A stretch of DNA of 43,906 nt, taken from NCBI GenBank assembly GCA_014860665.1, contig JACZJI010000100.1, positions 1 to 43,906 on the forward strand, given 5' to 3'. This document shows positions 40,679 to 43,906 of the stretch, piece by piece (position 1 is the stretch's first letter; every line of letters starts with the position of its first letter). This DNA comes from Bacteroidales bacterium (GTDB taxonomy: Bacteria > Bacteroidota > Bacteroidia > Bacteroidales > F082). The position numbers and the translations under genes were made by a program. Under the pieces are notes generated by a model that saw only the letters and a program-made list of their open reading frames with translations, made no database searches and was not told the origin of the DNA.

Positions 40679-43429
40679 ATGAATTCGACTGGCAAAAACA
40701 AGGAAGAAATAATCAAAGAGAGCGACATAAAATATTATTGTCCTATGCGTTGCGAAGGGGGTAAGATTTATGAGGAAGCAGGAGACTGTCCTGTGTGCGG
40801 AATGCATCTGGTGCCTGTTGATGGTGAAAAGCCAACGCATGAGCATCATTACATGCAAGACAAACATATGACCATGTCTCCAAAGGGGATGATGATGAAT
40901 ACTTCCGAAATCCCAAAAAGCGGAGATACATATTACTGCCCTATGCTGTGCGAGGGCGATAAAATCTATGATGAATTCGGAAAATGTCCTGTGTGCGGAA
41001 TGAACCTTGTGCCTGTCAACGGTGATAAGCCAAAGCATGAGCACCACATGCATAACAAACATATGACCATGTCTCCTCAAGGGATAAAGATGGATACCTC
41101 CGAGGCCCAAAAAAGCGGAGATAAATATTACTGCCCTATGTTGTGCGAAGGCGACAAGATTTATGATGAATTTGGAAAATGTCCTGTGTGCGGAATGAAC
41201 CTTGTGCCTGTTGATGGTGATAAGCCAAAGCATGAGCACCACATGCATAACGGGCAACATACTATGACTTCAAAAAATATGAAGATGTCACCTTCTTCTC
41301 AATTGAAAAGTGGCGGTAGCTATTTCTGCCCCATGCGCTGCGAAGGGGACAAAACCTATGATAAGCCGGGGGATTGTCCGGTCTGTGGAATGCATCTTAT
41401 AGCTGAAGTAAAAAGCAGTAAAGAAAGCGAAGAAGACCCGGCTTACCGAGATATGAAAAAGCGTTTTTGGATTGCGTTGAGTCTGTCTGTACCGGTACTT
41501 TTCATTTCCATGTCGGGGATGTTTTTCGATCTAAACGAAGTTGCGCCCGAAATCTTCTGGAGATGGACAGAGTTCATATTAACAATCCCTGTTGTGTTTT
41601 ATGCCGGATGGGATTTTTTCATTCGTGGCTGGAATTCTGTAAAGCGCTGGTCTCCCAACATGTGGACCTTGATTTCTCTGGGTGTTGGCGCTGCTTTTTC
41701 TTTTAGTGTTCTTGGGATGTTATTTCCAGGTTTATTTCCTGCACAATTCAAAGATGCACAGGGATTTGTTCATCTTTACTTTGAAGCTGCTTCATTCATC
41801 CTGACTCTGGTTTTGATGGGACAAGTGCTGGAACTCAGAGCACACAGTAAAACAAGTTCTGCTTTAAAAGAATTACTCAATCTTGTTCCGCCAACAGCCA
41901 AGGTCATCCGCAATGGTCAAGAGGTAGAAATTCCCGTTGAAGAAGTAATTGCCGGTGACACCATACTAATCCGGCCCGGCGAAAAGCTTCCAGTTGACGG
42001 TGTTGTTGTGGAAGGAAACGCTTTTGTGGATGAAAGTATGATAAGCGGTGAGCCCATTCCCAATGATAAAACAGTTGGAGACCCGGTAATCGGGGGAACA
42101 GTAAACGGGAAGACAAGTTTTAAAATGAAAGCCGAAAAAATTGGTTCTGAGACATTGCTTTCGCAGATTATTGATATGGTTAACAAGGCCAGCAGTTCCC
42201 GCGCACCGATCCAAAAACTAGCCGATACAGTAGCCAAATATTTCGTACAAATAGTAGTTTCAGCGGCTGTCCTGACCTTTGTCATCTGGTATTTCTGGGG
42301 ACCCCAGCCTGCCGTAGTTTATGCCTTTGTAAATTCCATCGCCGTTCTGGTTATCGCCTGCCCCTGTGCACTAGGACTGGCAACACCCATGTCCATCATG
42401 GTTGGAACCGGACGGGCCGCTCAGTCAGGAATCCTGGTAAAAGATGCTGGAGCTATTGAAGAAATGAACAAAATAGATACACTCATCGTGGACAAAACAG
42501 GAACGCTTACGGAGGGAAAACCCAGTCTGAACTCTTATGTTTCTTTTGTAGAATCATATAATGAAACAGACATTCTCCAAATAGCTGCTTCTCTAGATAA
42601 AAACAGTGAACATCCGGTTGCTGAAGCCATTGTGAAAGGAGCCCGGGCTAAGAAAATTTTCCTTACAGCTATTACCGATTTTGAATCTGTTACAGGAATG
42701 GGCGTCAAAGCAAAGCTGGAGGGGAAAACCATAGGATTAGGAAATCTGAAACTCCTCGAATCTTTTGGAGCCAGGTTATCCGAAAAACAGGAAGAAGCTG
42801 CCAACAATTGGCAACAATCAGGGCAAACTGTGATGTTTCTCATCATCGATAAAACGGTTGCCGGTATGATCAGTGTCTCCGACCAGATTAAAGAAACCTC
42901 CTATAAAGCAGTGAAGGCACTTCACAAGGCCGGACTGAAAGTAATCATGATGACTGGGGACAATGAATCCACGGCAAAAACCATTGCCAGAGAATTAGGG
43001 ATTGATGGTTATCAGGCAGATTGCCTTCCTGAAGATAAATACAACAAAATAAAAGAATTACAGGAGCAGGGCCATGTGGTTGCAATGGCGGGTGACGGAA
43101 TTAATGATGCACCGGCTCTTACACTTGCCAATGTGGGCATTGCTATGGGAACCGGTACAGATATTGCTATGCAGAGTGCAGAAATCACTTTAATAAAAGG
43201 CGATCTTAACGGCATTGTAAGGGCTTATGAGTTAAGTCATAAAGTGATGCGCAACATCAAGCAAAATTTGTTTTTCGCCTTTGCATACAATTCCATTGGC
43301 GTACCCATTGCTGCCGGAGTATTGTTCCCAGTTTTTGGTTTGCTCCTGAGTCCTATCATTGCTGCTGCTGCCATGAGTTTCAGCTCAGTCTCGGTCATCA
43401 GCAATGCTTTGAGATTAAGAAGACAATAG
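40679..43429 (+). CDS. copA: Cu+/Ag+ P-type ATPase with four N-terminal metal-binding repeats (916 aa)
   Basis: P1B-type ATPase pumping Cu+ (or Ag+) from the cytoplasm. Residues 1-245 hold four tandem modules of the YHS-like 'heavy-metal-binding domain' type, each Y-Y/F-C-P-M-R/L-C-E-G...C-P-V-C-G-M, beginning near residues 19, 85, 150 and 215, separated by His/Met-rich linkers. Then come six to eight transmembrane helices, the actuator (M-I-S-G-E-P near 455), the metal-transport motif C561-P-C563, the phosphorylated Asp605 in D-K-T-G-T, H645-P in the nucleotide domain, and the G-D-G-I-N-D-A-P hinge at 805-812. Repeats 2 and 3 are nearly identical. Normal copper ATPases have zero to two N-terminal HMA domains instead. 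Direction is inferred as export. The cytochrome gene follows after 15 bases. Confidence 0.93.
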   Translation: MNSTGKNKEEIIKESDIKYYCPMRCEGGKIYEEAGDCPVCGMHLVPVDGEKPTHEHHYMQDKHMTMSPKGMMMNTSEIPKSGDTYYCPMLCEGDKIYDEFGKCPVCGMNLVPVNGDKPKHEHHMHNKHMTMSPQGIKMDTSEAQKSGDKYYCPMLCEGDKIYDEFGKCPVCGMNLVPVDGDKPKHEHHMHNGQHTMTSKNMKMSPSSQLKSGGSYFCPMRCEGDKTYDKPGDCPVCGMHLIAEVKSSKESEEDPAYRDMKKRFWIALSLSVPVLFISMSGMFFDLNEVAPEIFWRWTEFILTIPVVFYAGWDFFIRGWNSVKRWSPNMWTLISLGVGAAFSFSVLGMLFPGLFPAQFKDAQGFVHLYFEAASFILTLVLMGQVLELRAHSKTSSALKELLNLVPPTAKVIRNGQEVEIPVEEVIAGDTILIRPGEKLPVDGVVVEGNAFVDESMISGEPIPNDKTVGDPVIGGTVNGKTSFKMKAEKIGSETLLSQIIDMVNKASSSRAPIQKLADTVAKYFVQIVVSAAVLTFVIWYFWGPQPAVVYAFVNSIAVLVIACPCALGLATPMSIMVGTGRAAQSGILVKDAGAIEEMNKIDTLIVDKTGTLTEGKPSLNSYVSFVESYNETDILQIAASLDKNSEHPVAEAIVKGARAKKIFLTAITDFESVTGMGVKAKLEGKTIGLGNLKLLESFGARLSEKQEEAANNWQQSGQTVMFLIIDKTVAGMISVSDQIKETSYKAVKALHKAGLKVIMMTGDNESTAKTIARELGIDGYQADCLPEDKYNKIKELQEQGHVVAMAGDGINDAPALTLANVGIAMGTGTDIAMQSAEITLIKGDLNGIVRAYELSHKVMRNIKQNLFFAFAYNSIGVPIAAGVLFPVFGLLLSPIIAAAAMSFSSVSVISNALRLRRQ
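40733..41410 (+). repeat. Four in-frame tandem repeats of about 195-198 bp
   Basis: Units begin near 40733, 40931, 41126 and 41321 (periods 198, 195 and 195 bp). The second and third are close to identical at DNA level, including identical 30-odd-base stretches, implying a recent intragenic duplication; the outer copies are more diverged. Confidence 0.85.
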
Positions 43430-43444
43430 TTAAAAAATTGTATC

Positions 43445-43903
43445 ATGAAAAAGATAATTTCACTCGTAGCGCTACTGGGAATTTTTCTGTGTACTGTGAA
43501 TGTCTATGGAGCTTCGTCCCAGGATGACAGAGGAGCCGAAATTTATTACCGTAAATGTATGGCTTGTCATCAGGTGACCGGTACGGGTATTCCGGGAACA
43601 TTTCCTCCTCTAAAAGGCTCGGATTTTCTGAAATCAGCCTCCAAGAAAAGACTGATTAACCAGGTTATGAACGGATCAAATGAACATCTCACGGTAAACG
43701 GAGTTACTTATTCCACACCGATGCCTCCTCAGGTGGATAATATTCAGGATGCGGTGGCAGTCATCAATTTCATTCTCAACTCCTGGGGTAACAATTATGG
43801 CAAAGCCACCATCGAGGATGCAAAAGAAGTAAAACCAGTTAAACAAAATAATGGCATGATGATGAATGGGATGGAAATGATGAAGAAAAACAACACCAGA
43901 TAA
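43445..43903 (+). CDS. Exported class I cytochrome c with Met-rich tail (152 aa)
   Basis: Periplasmic electron carrier. Residues 1-22 are a signal peptide. The haem site is Cys38-Met-Ala-Cys41-His42, and Met93 in S-T-P-M-P-P is the likely axial ligand. The surrounding pattern (C-H-Q-V-T-G-T-G-I-P-G-T-F-P-P-L, V-N-G-V-T-Y, and N-F-I-L-N-S-W-G-N) matches the cytochrome c domains attached to copper nitrite reductases and related enzymes. The last about 25 residues hold five to six Met in the segment 137-146, suggesting a copper-binding tail. It is 15 bases downstream of the copper ATPase on the same strand and ends three bases before the window edge. Confidence 0.92.
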   Translation: MKKIISLVALLGIFLCTVNVYGASSQDDRGAEIYYRKCMACHQVTGTGIPGTFPPLKGSDFLKSASKKRLINQVMNGSNEHLTVNGVTYSTPMPPQVDNIQDAVAVINFILNSWGNNYGKATIEDAKEVKPVKQNNGMMMNGMEMMKKNNTR

Positions 43904-43906
43904 TAT

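Noticed and set aside
40565..41260. 231-codon minus-strand frame with internal repeats opposite the ATPase N terminus
   Set aside because: Its repeats simply mirror the sense-strand metal-binding modules; the sense frame has clear Cys/His motifs.
40733..41410. CRISPR-like array
   Set aside because: The regular repeats are in-frame protein modules of the copper ATPase, with a 195-198 bp period, far too long for CRISPR repeats.

Overview
The window reads as chromosome of a member of the Bacteroidota, most likely Bacteroidales or a close relative. Evidence: promoters of the form TTTG-N17..21-TAnnTTTG sit upstream of several genes; Shine-Dalgarno sequences are weak or absent; and a block running coaX, outer-membrane protein, TPR protein, lptC, CNNM/CorC-type protein and ppiD is arranged as in that phylum. 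Metabolism includes a two-subunit B12-dependent methylmalonyl-CoA mutase. I see no phage, integrase, intact insertion sequence, CRISPR array or rRNA.

Layout. 1-1067: two small unrecognised membrane-associated proteins, the first cut by the window edge. 1068-1414: a non-coding stretch rich in palindromic and 7-nt repeats. 1415-4893 (minus): an exported leucine-rich-repeat protein and its overlapping partner. 5005-6965 (minus): glucose-6-phosphate isomerase and a small exported protein. 7125-10843 (minus): molybdenum xanthine dehydrogenase in two subunits. 11057-14479 (plus): penicillin-acylase family hydrolase followed at once by a polytopic membrane protein. 14504-15838 (minus): NCS2 purine permease. 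16077-20072 (plus): methylmalonyl-CoA mutase mutA-mutB, closed by a long hairpin. 20199-22215 (plus): YgjV-like membrane/acetyltransferase fusion and a dihydropyrimidinase/hydantoinase. 22270-29984 (minus): the coaX-to-ppiD envelope cluster. 30129-30201: tRNA-Phe. 30294-31532 (minus): BaiN/HI0933-type flavoprotein. 31781-35240 (plus): three signalling genes (a sensorless histidine kinase, a stand-alone receiver, and a receiver-PAS-kinase-receiver hybrid). 35272-36540 (minus): DEAD-box RNA helicase. 36541-37107: repeat-bearing gap with one possible small ORF. 37108-39084 (minus): hybrid histidine kinase whose exported sensor is two OB-like domains. 39493-43903 (plus): a likely copper-handling island with DUF302 protein, small HMA-like protein, SHOCT membrane peptide, a Cu+ P-type ATPase with four tandem metal-binding modules, and an exported cytochrome c.

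How genes work together. Xanthine dehydrogenase, the NCS2 permease and the dihydropyrimidinase could serve purine/pyrimidine salvage or breakdown, though they are not one operon. The coaX-to-ppiD block combines CoA synthesis with LPS export and periplasmic folding. The signalling genes contain no DNA-binding output domain, so signalling here probably runs by phosphorelay to regulators elsewhere. The last 4.4 kb is the most distinctive part: the repeated Cys/His/Met-rich front of the ATPase and the two-OB sensor kinase transcribed divergently just upstream are the best candidates for something not well described. No wholly new defence or mobile system is evident.
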